Positions 35,501-44,134 of a stretch of DNA of 64,000 nucleotides are shown here, piece by piece. The notes beneath the pieces were generated by a model. It worked only from the letters and a program-made list of their open reading frames with translations. It was not told where the DNA came from and ran no database searches. The DNA is from Aeoliella mucimassa. GTDB lineage: Bacteria; Planctomycetota; Planctomycetia; Pirellulales; Lacipirellulaceae. The stretch spans positions 6,138,001 to 6,202,000 of the forward strand of contig NZ_CP036278.1 of the NCBI RefSeq assembly GCF_007748035.1, in the 5' to 3' direction. Position numbers and translations under genes: made by a program. The first letter of the stretch is position 1; each line of letters opens with the position of its first letter.

Positions 35501-38500
35501 ACTCGCCGCTGCTTGGCGCTGAGCTTGCTGAACGGCACGTCGACCGGCACGCCGGTGTGTCGGCTTAGTCCTTCGAGCATCGCCTGCGACACTGGCAGAC
35601 TCACGTTCGGCCACAGTAGCACCGCTCCATTGGCAAGCGTTAGCTCTTCGTCACGCAGCAAGGCCGATAAGTTGGCCCCGACTTGAGTCCCCAGTCCTTC
35701 GCACGCACCGCACCAGCCGAGCGAGCTATTGAACGAGAAGCTATGCGGGGTGAGTTGCGTGAAGCTGCGACCGCACGACTCGCACACCAGGTGCTGGCTG
35801 TGGGTCTTGGTTCGCCAACGAGGCTCCGATTGATCGTCCTGCACGTAGGCGACTCGCATCACCCCTTTGCCGACCGCCAGGGCGTTCTCGATGCTCTCGG
35901 CCAGTCGCCCGCGACCTTCCTTCCTGATGGTCACGCGGTCGATCACTACTTCGACCTCATGCTTCCGTCGGCGGGTGAGGGTTGGCACTTCGTCGAGCGA
36001 GTGAGTGGTGCCATCGATCCGCACCCTCAGGTACCCCTGCTCGCTGAGCGACGCCCACAGCTTGTCGTATTCGTCGCCGACTTCCACGTCGACCGGGGCC
36101 AGCAGATAGAGCTTGGTTCCCTCCGGCTCGGAAATCACTTTGTCCACGATGTTGTCGACCGTCTGCGTGCCGACAGCAATCTCGCACTCGGGGCAATGCA
36201 ACGTACCAAGCCGAGCGAACAGCACCCGGAAGTAATCGTAAATTTCGGTGACCGTACCAACCGTCGAACGCGGAGTGTGCCCCGTATTGCGTTGCTCGAT
36301 GGCAATCGCCGGCGAGAGTCCTTCGATGTGTTCCAGTGCAGGCTTCTGCATCTGCCCCACGAACTGGCGGGCGTAGCTGCTCAGGCTTTCGACGTACCGA
36401 CGCTGCCCCTCGGCATAGATCGTATCCATCGCCAGCGAGGTCTTGCCCGAACCGCTCGGCCCGCAGCAAACCGTGAATTGCTCGCGGGGGATCTTCACAT
36501 CCACTCGGCGGAGGTTGTGCTGCTCGGCACCACGGACTTCGATGAACTTTGCCTCCTTCACCGTGCCGGCAGTCGCCTTCTTGGCTTTGACGATCGACGT
36601 GTGTGTGCCATCGAGAATCGGGCCGAGGGCCTCGCCGGTGTGCGATCGCATGGCCTCGTCGCCCCGCTTCGACTTGCGCGTTTGGGCGTATTCGGCGACC
36701 TGCTCGGGCGTGCCGGCCACGACGACCTTACCGCCATCGCGGCCCCCTTCGGGACCGATGTCGATCAGCCAGTCGGCGGTCTTGATCACGTCGAGATTGT
36801 GCTCGACCACCAGCACCGTATTGCCGGCGTCGACAAAGTCGTGCAGCACCTGGAGTAGCAGTTCGATGTCGGCAAAGTGCAAACCGGTGGTCGGCTCGTC
36901 GAGCACGTATAATGTTTTGCCCGTCGACTTTTTCACCAACTCGCGGGCGAGTTTCACCCGCTGGGCTTCACCGCCGGAGAGTGTCGGCGAAGGCTGACCG
37001 AGCTTCAGGTAATCGAGTCCCACCGCGTGCAAGGTCTGCAGCTTATCGGCAATCGGAGGAATGGCTTCGAAGTGCGCGAGCGCTTCCTGAATGTCCATCT
37101 CCAGCACGTCCGAGATGCTCTTCTCTTTGTACTGCACGGCCAACGTTTCGCGATTGAACCGATGCCCTTCGCACACCGGGCAGGTCACCCAGATGTCGGC
37201 CAGGAAGTCCATCTCGAGCTTGTTCGCCCCGTTGCCGTCGCAGGCTTCGCAGCGGCCGCCATTCACATTAAAGCTGAACCGCCCTGGCTTGTAGCCGCGC
37301 CGCTTCGACTCGGGCAGCTGAGCGTAGAGCTTGCGGATTTCGTCGAACACTTTGATGTAGGTCGCCGGATTCGAACGCGGCGTGCGGCCGATCGGCGATT
37401 GATCGATCGAAATCACCTTGTCGAGATTGTCGAGTCCTTCGATGGCGTCGTGTGCGCCGGGCTCGCCTTTGCCGTTCATCAGATCGCGTCGCAACGCTTC
37501 CATCAGAATGTCGGAGACCAGCGAACTCTTGCCCGAGCCGCTCACGCCGGTCACGCATACAAACTTGCCGAGCGGCACCTCGAAGTCGACTCCTTTCAGG
37601 TTGTTGTGCCGAGCGTTGAGGATGCTCAGCATCGGGGTCGCTTCGGTCTCGTCTTGGGCTTCAGAAGCAGCCACTACTTCGCGGCGGGTCTCTGGAACCG
37701 GGATCTCCCGCCGGCCCGACAGAAACGCTCCAGTTACGCTCTTTTTGCTTTTGGCGATTTGCTCCGAGGTGCCAGTGGCGACGACGTAGCCCCCTTTCAC
37801 GCCGGGGCCGGGGCCGAAGTCGACCAGGTAATCGGCCGCCCGCATGGTGTCTTCGTCATGCTCGACCACGACGACCGTGTTGCCCATATCACGAAGCTGT
37901 TCGAGGGTCGCGAGCAACCGGTCGTTATCGCGGGGATGCAGTCCGATAGAGGGTTCGTCGAGAATGTAGAGCACGCCGACCAGACCGCAACCAATTTGCC
38001 CCGCCAGGCGAATACGTTGCGTCTCGCCGCCCGAGAGGGTGGGAGCGGTTCGATTGAGCGAAAGGTACTCGAGCCCCACGTTGGTCAAGAAACCGAGTCG
38101 ACCACGAATTTCCTTGAGCACTTCGGTCGCGATCAGTGCTTGCGCGCCTTCGAGGGTGAGGTCGGTAAAGAACTCGGCCGCATCGCTGACTGGCAAGTTA
38201 CAGACATCCGGCAGCGACAGACTCGCGCGGTCGGCGAATCGCGGAGCAGTCGTCGTAAGTCGCACCGAGCGAGCTTGGGCATTGAGTCTGGCGCCGTTGC
38301 ACTCGGTGCAGCCGAGCACCCGCATGTAGCCTTCGAGTTTCTTGATAAGCGACGAACTCTTCGACGTGCGATACTTGTCCAACAGCTCGGCGATGATGCC
38401 TTCGAACTCGCCGCCGTACTTCTGGCTGCTCTTGCCAGCTCGCCAGGTGTAGGTAATGTGCTCGTCGCCGGTGCCCCAGAGCCAAACGTTGCGCAGATCG

Positions 38501-39621
38501 TCGCTCAGCTCACCCCAGGGAGTTTCGAGTAAGGTGCCTTCTTCCAGCTCCCACTTCCGCTCGATGGTGTCGGCTACCCCCTTGTAGATGTGGCGTTTCC
38601 AGCGGCCCAGGTCCTTCCACTTGCCCACCAAGTCGATCGCCCCTTTGGCGAACGAAAGCGTGGGATCGGGCGCGAGCAGCTCGGGATCGAAACTGTAGTA
38701 CTCGCCGAGCCCGTCGCAGTCGAGGCACATGCCTTGCGGGCTGTTGAAGCTGAACATCTGCGGAGTCGGCTGCTCGAAACTCAGCCCGCAACTGGTGCAG
38801 GCGAAGTGACTGGAGAGCACGATGTCGCCTTCGCGCACGCCGACTCGGCGGCGCTTGGTCCGTTTGGCCTTCGGCACCTGCTCGTCTTCGTCCTGTTCGA
38901 CGGCCACGATCAGGCTGCCTGAGCCGAGCTTCAGGGCGGTGTCGACCGCCTCGCCCAGACGACCTCGCATGGCCGGCCCGGCCGTGATTCGGTCGACGAC
39001 CACCTCGATATCGTGCCGCATCTGGCGATCGAGCGACTGGTTTTCGGAGAGCGACACGATGTTGCCATCCACCCGCGCCCGCACGTACCCCTGCTTCAGC
39101 AGGTCCTCGAACAGGTCGCGGAACTCCCCTTTCTGCTGACGCACTACCGGCGCTAGCACCTTGAACTTGGTCTTCGCCGGGAGCATCGAAATGTGGCCGA
39201 TGATCTGCTCGCGGGTCTGTGCGGTGATCGGCCGGTCGCACTTTGGGCAGTGCCCTAACCCCACTCGGGCGTACAGCACCCGCAGAAAGTCGTAGATCTC
39301 GGTGATCGTTCCGACAGTCGACCGAGGGTTGGTGCCAGACGATTTCTGCGAAATCGAGATCGACGGCGACAATCCACTCAGGTGATCGACGTCGGGTTTC
39401 GGCATCTGGCCGAGAAACTGCCGGGCGAAGGTCGACAGGCTCTCGACGTACCGCCGCTGTCCTTCGGCGTACAAAGTATCGAATGCTAGCGAGCTTTTTC
39501 CCGAGCCCGAGACGCCCGTCAGACAAATCAGCTTGTTCCGCGGCAACTGCACGTCGACGTCGCGGAGGTTGTGCTCGCGGGCTCCTTTGATCACGATATC
39601 GGAAGCGGGCATCGATGGCAT
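32581..39621 (-). CDS. uvrA: Giant fused double UvrA with C-terminal repeat extension
   Basis: A 2346-residue protein, about 2.5 times a normal UvrA (about 940). Unit 1 spans residues about 5-1000 and unit 2 about 1025-2000; each has two ABC ATPase modules with Walker A (GVSGSGKSSLA, GVSGSGKSSLV; GPSGSGKTSLA, GVSGSGKSSLV), signature motifs (LSGGETQRIRLAGQ, LSGGEAQRVKLAREL and their unit 2 partners) and paired CxxC zinc sites (HCPKCDRP, CEACDGNG, HCPECEIA, CDACEGAG). UvrA recognises DNA damage in nucleotide excision repair; a fused tandem would mimic the dimer in one chain. Residues about 2035-2346 add two repeats, each opening MPWxVxGxxWHT. The longer frames opposite it are shadows. Confidence 0.95.
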   Translation of the reverse strand: MPSMPASDIVIKGAREHNLRDVDVQLPRNKLICLTGVSGSGKSSLAFDTLYAEGQRRYVESLSTFARQFLGQMPKPDVDHLSGLSPSISISQKSSGTNPRSTVGTITEIYDFLRVLYARVGLGHCPKCDRPITAQTREQIIGHISMLPAKTKFKVLAPVVRQQKGEFRDLFEDLLKQGYVRARVDGNIVSLSENQSLDRQMRHDIEVVVDRITAGPAMRGRLGEAVDTALKLGSGSLIVAVEQDEDEQVPKAKRTKRRRVGVREGDIVLSSHFACTSCGLSFEQPTPQMFSFNSPQGMCLDCDGLGEYYSFDPELLAPDPTLSFAKGAIDLVGKWKDLGRWKRHIYKGVADTIERKWELEEGTLLETPWGELSDDLRNVWLWGTGDEHITYTWRAGKSSQKYGGEFEGIIAELLDKYRTSKSSSLIKKLEGYMRVLGCTECNGARLNAQARSVRLTTTAPRFADRASLSLPDVCNLPVSDAAEFFTDLTLEGAQALIATEVLKEIRGRLGFLTNVGLEYLSLNRTAPTLSGGETQRIRLAGQIGCGLVGVLYILDEPSIGLHPRDNDRLLATLEQLRDMGNTVVVVEHDEDTMRAADYLVDFGPGPGVKGGYVVATGTSEQIAKSKKSVTGAFLSGRREIPVPETRREVVAASEAQDETEATPMLSILNARHNNLKGVDFEVPLGKFVCVTGVSGSGKSSLVSDILMEALRRDLMNGKGEPGAHDAIEGLDNLDKVISIDQSPIGRTPRSNPATYIKVFDEIRKLYAQLPESKRRGYKPGRFSFNVNGGRCEACDGNGANKLEMDFLADIWVTCPVCEGHRFNRETLAVQYKEKSISDVLEMDIQEALAHFEAIPPIADKLQTLHAVGLDYLKLGQPSPTLSGGEAQRVKLARELVKKSTGKTLYVLDEPTTGLHFADIELLLQVLHDFVDAGNTVLVVEHNLDVIKTADWLIDIGPEGGRDGGKVVVAGTPEQVAEYAQTRKSKRGDEAMRSHTGEALGPILDGTHTSIVKAKKATAGTVKEAKFIEVRGAEQHNLRRVDVKIPREQFTVCCGPSGSGKTSLAMDTIYAEGQRRYVESLSSYARQFVGQMQKPALEHIEGLSPAIAIEQRNTGHTPRSTVGTVTEIYDYFRVLFARLGTLHCPECEIAVGTQTVDNIVDKVISEPEGTKLYLLAPVDVEVGDEYDKLWASLSEQGYLRVRIDGTTHSLDEVPTLTRRRKHEVEVVIDRVTIRKEGRGRLAESIENALAVGKGVMRVAYVQDDQSEPRWRTKTHSQHLVCESCGRSFTQLTPHSFSFNSSLGWCGACEGLGTQVGANLSALLRDEELTLANGAVLLWPNVSLPVSQAMLEGLSRHTGVPVDVPFSKLSAKQRRVVLYGTENEWIEVGASDSGGKGGPQFKYQFKGLYPALEEASRLSQRLRGALEDLVGEIECSECGGSRLRDDAAAVRFHDQTIDQITRTPLGELLDTVNKWKLNAREKKVAGELVKEVANRLTFLVDVGLDYLTIGRSAPTLSGGESQRIRLASQVGSGLVGVLYVLDEPTIGLHPRDNTRLIAALHKLRNLGNTLLVVEHDREVVESADSLLDFGPAAGRLGGDIVARGTPAQVAKKRASVTGPYLSGKKAIAIPSNRRIESVEYSEPKGKSERPHSVTFTPPTSTLSIIGARHNNLKNISVDIPLGTLTAVTGVSGSGKSSLVEDVLYNTLARSLHRASTVPGAHDAIEGLERINKVIRVDQQPLGNTPTSNPATYTGVFDLIRQLFAQLPASKLRGYTARQFSFNVAGGRCDACEGAGEYCVEMHFLPDVWITCETCGGKRYNPDTLSVKYRGKTIADVLAMSCREGLELFENIPKIRRVLQTLCDVGLDYLTLGQSAPTLSGGEAQRVKLAAELARPDTGQTLYLLDEPTTGLHFDDLAKLLDVLHRLVDLGNTVVVIEHNLDVIKTCDWLIDIGPEAGRGGGEVVHCGTPEMLVEYAKQQNGKKSKKKAPPISYTGIALQPMLEAGPYEKRKVYDPYAAEAEREGDVDLDKVGENTKMPWEVDGRHWHTVERVARDGDACRWEGEILERVEREIHELGDFAPTNWNHRSVVEVTGHTKSDGWFFHAITAEKWLLKMKFRAAKRTFDRDKLLADINLPPLNDLDDVEAYGSGPRVKCKNLTGPWQEVQLAVHTFEEIDKPEFWKFLKRAVEGFDSFTKRKEKNPEDLMPWKVLGQKWHTTRKGFAPGKKVAWPVEMLEELFEMLHAVAPKGQFLWNNKVLVHLMAPGSKEPWATVVTKRPENVELVLNGPKGAFQLGRVTDLGSEQMLDNEGDQRDRVRLHFTSLDDLHRGDLEGFLREHLDVVQGAGVG

Positions 39622-39701
39622 CCTTGCGGTTAAGCGGGCTTTTTCGTTGGTGTCGGCGCGAACTAGTCATTATATGGCACTTGTTTATAGGTGGAAACCT
39701 T

Positions 39702-40409
39702 ATGATTTACGCGAATCGAGCTTTACCGCGACTACTGCTGTTTTCCCTGCTATTCACGCTGCCTGTTGGCCAGATGTGGGCGGCCGAAAACGTGCCTTGG
39801 GCCAAAGAAATGGCCGAGTTCGCGAAGCAGGACACCGAGCAATCGCCCGCCGAAGGGGGGGTAGTGTTCGTCGGCAGCTCCAGCATCCGGCTGTGGGATC
39901 TCCCCAAATCGCTCCCCGACATGGAGCCCGCCCCACTGAACCGCGGCTTCGGCGGCTCGCAGCTCAGCGATTCGATTCGCAACGTCGAGCTGCTGGTGCT
40001 CAAGCACAAGCCGCAGACGGTGATCATCTACGCTGGCGACAACGACCTGGCAGGTGGTAAGTCGGCCGAGCGAGTGGGCGACGACTTTGGCAAGCTGGTC
40101 AAGCTGATCCACGAAGCCCTGCCCGAAACCAAGATCGGGTACATCGCGATCAAGCCGAGCATCTCCCGCTGGCGCCTGGCCGAAACCATTCAGGACGCCA
40201 ACGCCCGCATCGCCAAGCAGTGCGAAGCCGAGGACTGGCTGACCTACATCGACGTCTGGAATCCGATGCTCGACGACCAAGGCAAGCCGCGTGAGGAGCT
40301 GTTCCGCAACGACGGTCTGCACCTGAACGACAAAGGCTACGAGCTGTGGACCTCGCTGGTAAAACCGCTGCTGCCGGAAGACGAAGCCGACGCGAAGTCC
40401 GACCAGTAG
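39702..40409 (+). CDS. SGNH/GDSL hydrolase family exported protein
   Basis: A 235-residue product from the ATG at 39702 (MIYANRALPRLLLFSLLFTLPVGQMWAAE), a clear signal peptide; the longer frame to 39615 has none. The SGNH blocks are VVFVGSSSIRLWD (block I, with Ser in GSSS), NRGFGGSQLSD (block II Gly), VIIYAGDNDLAGG (block III Asn) and FRNDGLHLNDKGYELW (block V Asp/His). This fits an esterase or acyl-hydrolase acting on ester-linked substrates outside the cytoplasm. It is transcribed divergently from uvrA, 80 bases away, and is 65 bases ahead of the methyltransferase gene. Confidence 0.9.
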   Translation: MIYANRALPRLLLFSLLFTLPVGQMWAAENVPWAKEMAEFAKQDTEQSPAEGGVVFVGSSSIRLWDLPKSLPDMEPAPLNRGFGGSQLSDSIRNVELLVLKHKPQTVIIYAGDNDLAGGKSAERVGDDFGKLVKLIHEALPETKIGYIAIKPSISRWRLAETIQDANARIAKQCEAEDWLTYIDVWNPMLDDQGKPREELFRNDGLHLNDKGYELWTSLVKPLLPEDEADAKSDQ

Positions 40410-40474
40410 TGCTTCGCTACCCGTTCGTTTGATGGTTTGCCTCCCGTTCTCTCGGCTACGTTTCGTTTTCATTT

Positions 40475-41350
40475 ATGACGCACTGGGCGGATTACGAACT
40501 GCTGGACTTCGGCGATGGGCGTAAGCTCGAACGGTTTGGCACGCTGCGGTTCGACCGCCCAGCTCCGCAGGCGGAAACGAAGCATGTGCTCGACAAGACC
40601 GCCTGGAGCGAAGCGGTTGCTCGCTACACCGGCGATCGCATGACCGAAGGTCGCTGGAAGCGATTGCCAGCGGCCAAGACCGAACTGCCATCGACCATTG
40701 CCATTCCGCTCGACGAGCAGCGATCCTTTCGCATGGCAGTCGACTGCCTGCCGACTGGACAGGTCGGCTTGTTCCCCGAGCAATTCGACAACTGGCGATG
40801 GATCGCCCGTCAGGCGACTCGCACCGGGCAACCTTGTCGGGTGCTGAACCTGTTCGGCTACACCGGCGGTAGCACCCTGGCGGCGGCTGCCGCTGGGGCC
40901 GAGGTCACCCATGTCGACGCTTCGAAACCCTCGGTCGCGACGGCCCGCGCGAATGCCGAGGCTTCGGGCCTCGGCGATGCGCCGATCCGCTGGATCGTTG
41001 AAGACGCAGTGAAGTACTGCCGGCGTGAGCTCAAGCGTGGCAACCAGTACCACGGCGTCGTGCTCGATCCTCCCAGCTACGGGCACGGGCCCAAAGGCGA
41101 GGACTGGCGTCTGGCCCGCGACCTGCCGAAGCTGCTCGAGCTGATTCGCGAACTCACGCACGACGCACGTCGATTCGTGGTCGCTACGTGCCACACGCCA
41201 GGCGTCGGCCCGGCCGAACTCGCGGCCTATCTGTCCGACGGGCTGTTCGGACACTGCGGTCAGCCACCGGCCAGCGGCCCACTGTACCTGGCGACCTCCA
41301 CGAACCGCCGCCTCGAAAGCGGTGTCTATGCCCGTTGGCCCAACCTATAA
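40475..41350 (+). CDS. Class I SAM-dependent methyltransferase (RlmI-like)
   Basis: A 291-residue protein. The SAM-binding motif I is CRVLNLFGYTGGSTLAAAAAGAEVTHVDASKPSVATARANAEASGL; motif IV is HGVVLDPPSYGHGPKGEDWRL, a DPPSYG motif close to that of rRNA m5C methyltransferases and the RlmI/RlmK group. The N-terminal part (DYELLDFGDGRKLERFG) resembles the substrate-recognition part of RlmI-like enzymes. It may modify 23S rRNA, but the exact target cannot be deduced. It follows the SGNH hydrolase gene by 65 bases. Confidence 0.85.
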   Translation: MTHWADYELLDFGDGRKLERFGTLRFDRPAPQAETKHVLDKTAWSEAVARYTGDRMTEGRWKRLPAAKTELPSTIAIPLDEQRSFRMAVDCLPTGQVGLFPEQFDNWRWIARQATRTGQPCRVLNLFGYTGGSTLAAAAAGAEVTHVDASKPSVATARANAEASGLGDAPIRWIVEDAVKYCRRELKRGNQYHGVVLDPPSYGHGPKGEDWRLARDLPKLLELIRELTHDARRFVVATCHTPGVGPAELAAYLSDGLFGHCGQPPASGPLYLATSTNRRLESGVYARWPNL

Positions 41351-41563
41351 TTGAGTCGAACCGTCGATTCCTCCCGCGAGTTTGTCATGAACACCGCCAG
41401 GCAGAACAGCGGAAACTGGCGGAGCATTAGATTGTTGTTAGCGTTACACTTGCATCAAAGCACGGCGCTTTCACTCACAACTACTACTCCCGTTCCCAAG
41501 CTATAGTTTCAACAAATAGCCAGCGTCCCCGCCTTTCGATCCCGCGTCCCCTCCTGAGCCCTG

Positions 41564-42160
41564 ATGAATTCCAATCAATTGCTGCAACACGCAATCGCTC
41601 ATCTTGAGTCGCTCGGTATCGAGGTCGAGTTTACGCAGGCTGCGGCTATCGAACTGGCTGAGATCAAGGCGTTCGAAGCCGAGCTTGGCTTTCGGCTGCC
41701 GGCCGACCTGGCGGAGTTCTATACCAGCTGCAGCAACGGGTTCACCATGGCCTGGGAGGACACTCCGCAGGGGGTGTGGGGCAACGCCTACCTTCCTGAG
41801 CTTCAGGAGCTCCGCCTGCTGCGGCAGCGTTGGTGCACCGATCAATTAGGGTTTACTCATTACCATCAGGTCTCCTTCGAGCAGTGCAATGCGCCGAACC
41901 TGTACCATTGGCTCCCTCTGATCGAAGAGGAAAACGGCGATCAAATCTGTGTCGACTGTCAGCATCAGACCGTCACTTACTGGAGTCATGAATCAGGCGA
42001 CGACCTGGTGACCCTCGAAGCTTCGTTCACCATTTGGCTCGACCAACGAGCGCGGCATTGTTTTCAGATTCCGCCCGACTTGTACTGGCCCTCGATCGCT
42101 AACGGCCGCGGAGTCGACTGGAGCAGCGACGAGTTCGACTCGAAGTACGTCTGGGGGTAA
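41564..42160 (+). CDS. SMI1/KNR4 (SUKH) family protein
   Basis: A 198-residue protein. Residues about 30-165 fit the SUKH fold: IELAEIKAFEAELGFRLPADLAEFYTSCSNGFTM (start helix plus GFRLP-type motif), then YLPELQELRLLRQRW, LPLIEEENGDQICVDCQ and VTYWSHESGDDLVTLEASFTIWL. SUKH proteins are often immunity proteins against contact-dependent toxins or widely used interaction modules. No toxin gene is adjacent, so an immunity role is only possible. The start follows a 200-base gap after the methyltransferase. Confidence 0.85.
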   Translation: MNSNQLLQHAIAHLESLGIEVEFTQAAAIELAEIKAFEAELGFRLPADLAEFYTSCSNGFTMAWEDTPQGVWGNAYLPELQELRLLRQRWCTDQLGFTHYHQVSFEQCNAPNLYHWLPLIEEENGDQICVDCQHQTVTYWSHESGDDLVTLEASFTIWLDQRARHCFQIPPDLYWPSIANGRGVDWSSDEFDSKYVWG

Positions 42161-42197
42161 CGCTCCGTCGCGCGAGCGAAGAGCATTCTCGCTCGGC

Positions 42198-42698
42198 TTA
42201 AGGAGGATGATCCTTTAGTTCGCTTGCCGCGTGGTGTTTCTTATGAGCAGCATCCATTCGCTTCTCAATCGGTTTTAGCACCACCAGAATGATGATGGCC
42301 ACAATCATGCCGGCCACCATCAACTCGTAGCGGCCGAACCCGGCAACCGAGCCCAACGCTGCAGCCAACCAAATGCTGCTCGCGGTGGTCAGTCCTTGGA
42401 TCTTCTGCCGATCTTGCAGTTTCAGGATGGTTCCGGCACCGAGAAAGCCGATGCCCGCGGCGACTCATTGCACCACTCGGGCGGCTGCGTTCGGATCGAC
42501 CGTTTGCTGCGATCCGCTTGTCGCGATATATAATCCCAGGCTTACAAACATGCTGGCCCCGATGGCGACGACCATGTGGGTTCGCAAGCCGGCCCAGTGT
42601 CCCGAAAGCTCGCGTTCGAGCCCCAACACACCGCCAGCCAGCGCGGCCATCGATAGCCGTAGGAGATTATCGCCGAGTAGTAGCATGTCGAAGTTCAT
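42198..42698 (-). pseudogene. MgtC/SapB-like gene with an in-frame TGA
   Basis: From the ATG at 42698 the frame reads MNFDMLLLGDN, GVLGLERELSGHWAGLRTHMVVAIGASMFVSL and PNAAARVVQ, then a TGA at 42467-42465, then continues in the same frame VAAGIGFLGAGTILKL, GLTTASSIWLAAALG, VAGFGRYELMV and a TAA at 42200-42198. In MgtC relatives the residue at the stop is normally small (RVVQGVAAGIGFLGAG). A single G-to-T change of a glycine codon would explain it. The interrupted protein would lose two membrane helices. Either a recent pseudogene or a sequencing error. Confidence 0.82.
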
Positions 42699-42779
42699 AG
42701 GATTGCCATTCATGATAGCTCGCTGATCCATGGTCTGGCAAACCACCTCGCGCGTGTTCGGCTTTCGGTTCTCGGTGAG

Positions 42780-44081
42780 CTAACTCCACAATTCGGTTAC
42801 TGGTTCTCCTTCGTCCACAAGTCGAATCGGTCGCCCGATCAGGCTCATGTTTTCGTGCGTGTAATCAATGCCCAGCAGCGAGTAGATGCTGGCGAACAAC
42901 TCCTTGACCTGCACCGGGCGGTCGACCACTTCGGTGCCTGCTGCGTTGGTGCTGCCGATCACCTGCCCGCCGCGAACGCCGCCGCCGGCCAAGGCGACGT
43001 TGAACGCCCGCGGGTAGTGATCGCGACCGTTGCGGCCGTTGATCTTCGGAGTCCGCCCGAACTCGCCCATCCACACCACGAGGGTGTTGTCGAGCATGCC
43101 GCGTTGGCGAAGATCCGCAATCAACTGAGCCATCGGCTGATCCACCTGGTTGGTAAGCGTTGCGACCCGCTCGAAGTTGTTATCGTGCGTGTCCCATCCC
43201 CCCACGTTCACTTCGACGAAGGTCACCCCACGCTCCACGAGCCGGCGGGCCATCAAGCAACTCGCGCCGAAGTCGGTCCGCCCGTACGCGTCGCGCATCT
43301 GGTTCGTTTCCCGCTCGATGTCAAAGGCTTCCATCTGCGGGCTCAAGATCATCTCGCTGGCGGCATCCACCAACTTGCGATGGTCGTTCACCAGATCGGT
43401 TCCCTCGACCTCGGCAAAGCGATTGTCCAAACCTTGCAGCAACGTTAACCGCCGCTCGTAACGCGATCGCGACGTAGCCGGCGTGCTATTTTGCGGTGGC
43501 TTGGTCGCGTTCTGCAGCGTGAGGGGATCGTAGTCGACGCCGAGGAATCCTCCGTTGCCGGTGCCTTGCGACCGCCCGCCGATCCGTACGAAACTCGGCA
43601 ACTCGCTCGCCGCATCGCCGATCTGATGCACGACATTCGAACCGAGCGTGGGGAACTTCACTCCCCCCATCGGCAAGTACCCGTGGTGCATGTAGAAGCT
43701 CGCCCGCGGGTGCGAACCTTCCTTGCTGGTCATCGACCGCACGATGGCGATCTCGTCCATCACGTCGGCGACGCGCGGCAGGTTTTCGGCGATTTGAATG
43801 CCGGAGACCGCGGTCGAAATGGCCTTGGTCGCGCCGCCGTTCTCGTGATCGGGCTTGGGGCTGAAGGTCTCGAACTGGCTCGGCCCGCCAGCCATCCACA
43901 GCAGAATGCACGCCTTGTTTTGCTTGCGAAGATCACTCGCGGCCAGGCTGAGAGCATCGGTAAAGCTGAGCGCGCCGGCCGCGGTTGCTGCCGCGCCGAC
44001 CGCTTTGAGAAAGTCGCGTCGCGCAGTGAGACCATGCTTGTTTGCCCGCACGCGAATATGGTGTTGCAGTTGGTACGACAT
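42780..44081 (-). CDS. DUF1501 family protein, twin-arginine exported
   Basis: A 433-residue product from the ATG at 44081 (MSYQLQHHIRVRANKHG), the frame upstream of which is rejected. A twin-arginine-like signal is present (ARRDFLKAVGAAATAAGALSF). Body motifs are ACILLWMAGGPSQFETFSPKP, VRSMTSKEGSHPRASFYMHHGYLP, NVGGWDTHDNNFERV, VVWMGEFGRTPKINGRNGRDHYP and FNVALAGGGVRGGQVIG, all characteristic of DUF1501. It follows the DUF1549/DUF1553 gene by 53 bases, repeating the pair found at 6306-9304. The family's reaction is unknown. Confidence 0.92.
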   Translation of the reverse strand: MSYQLQHHIRVRANKHGLTARRDFLKAVGAAATAAGALSFTDALSLAASDLRKQNKACILLWMAGGPSQFETFSPKPDHENGGATKAISTAVSGIQIAENLPRVADVMDEIAIVRSMTSKEGSHPRASFYMHHGYLPMGGVKFPTLGSNVVHQIGDAASELPSFVRIGGRSQGTGNGGFLGVDYDPLTLQNATKPPQNSTPATSRSRYERRLTLLQGLDNRFAEVEGTDLVNDHRKLVDAASEMILSPQMEAFDIERETNQMRDAYGRTDFGASCLMARRLVERGVTFVEVNVGGWDTHDNNFERVATLTNQVDQPMAQLIADLRQRGMLDNTLVVWMGEFGRTPKINGRNGRDHYPRAFNVALAGGGVRGGQVIGSTNAAGTEVVDRPVQVKELFASIYSLLGIDYTHENMSLIGRPIRLVDEGEPVTELWS

Positions 44082-44134
44082 GGCAATGGGTTCGGCTGGG
44101 GATTTGGAAAGGGGAATGGCAATGGGCGACGCAC

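Noticed and set aside
35683-38532. Long plus-strand frames (391 and 501 residues) opposite uvrA
   Set aside because: They mirror the UvrA coding frame in GC-rich DNA, have no motifs or ribosome sites, and the minus-strand protein is unambiguous.
42198-42698. TGA in the mgtC-like gene as selenocysteine
   Set aside because: The position in the family is a small residue, not Cys, and no selenocysteine machinery or evident hairpin after the TGA was seen.
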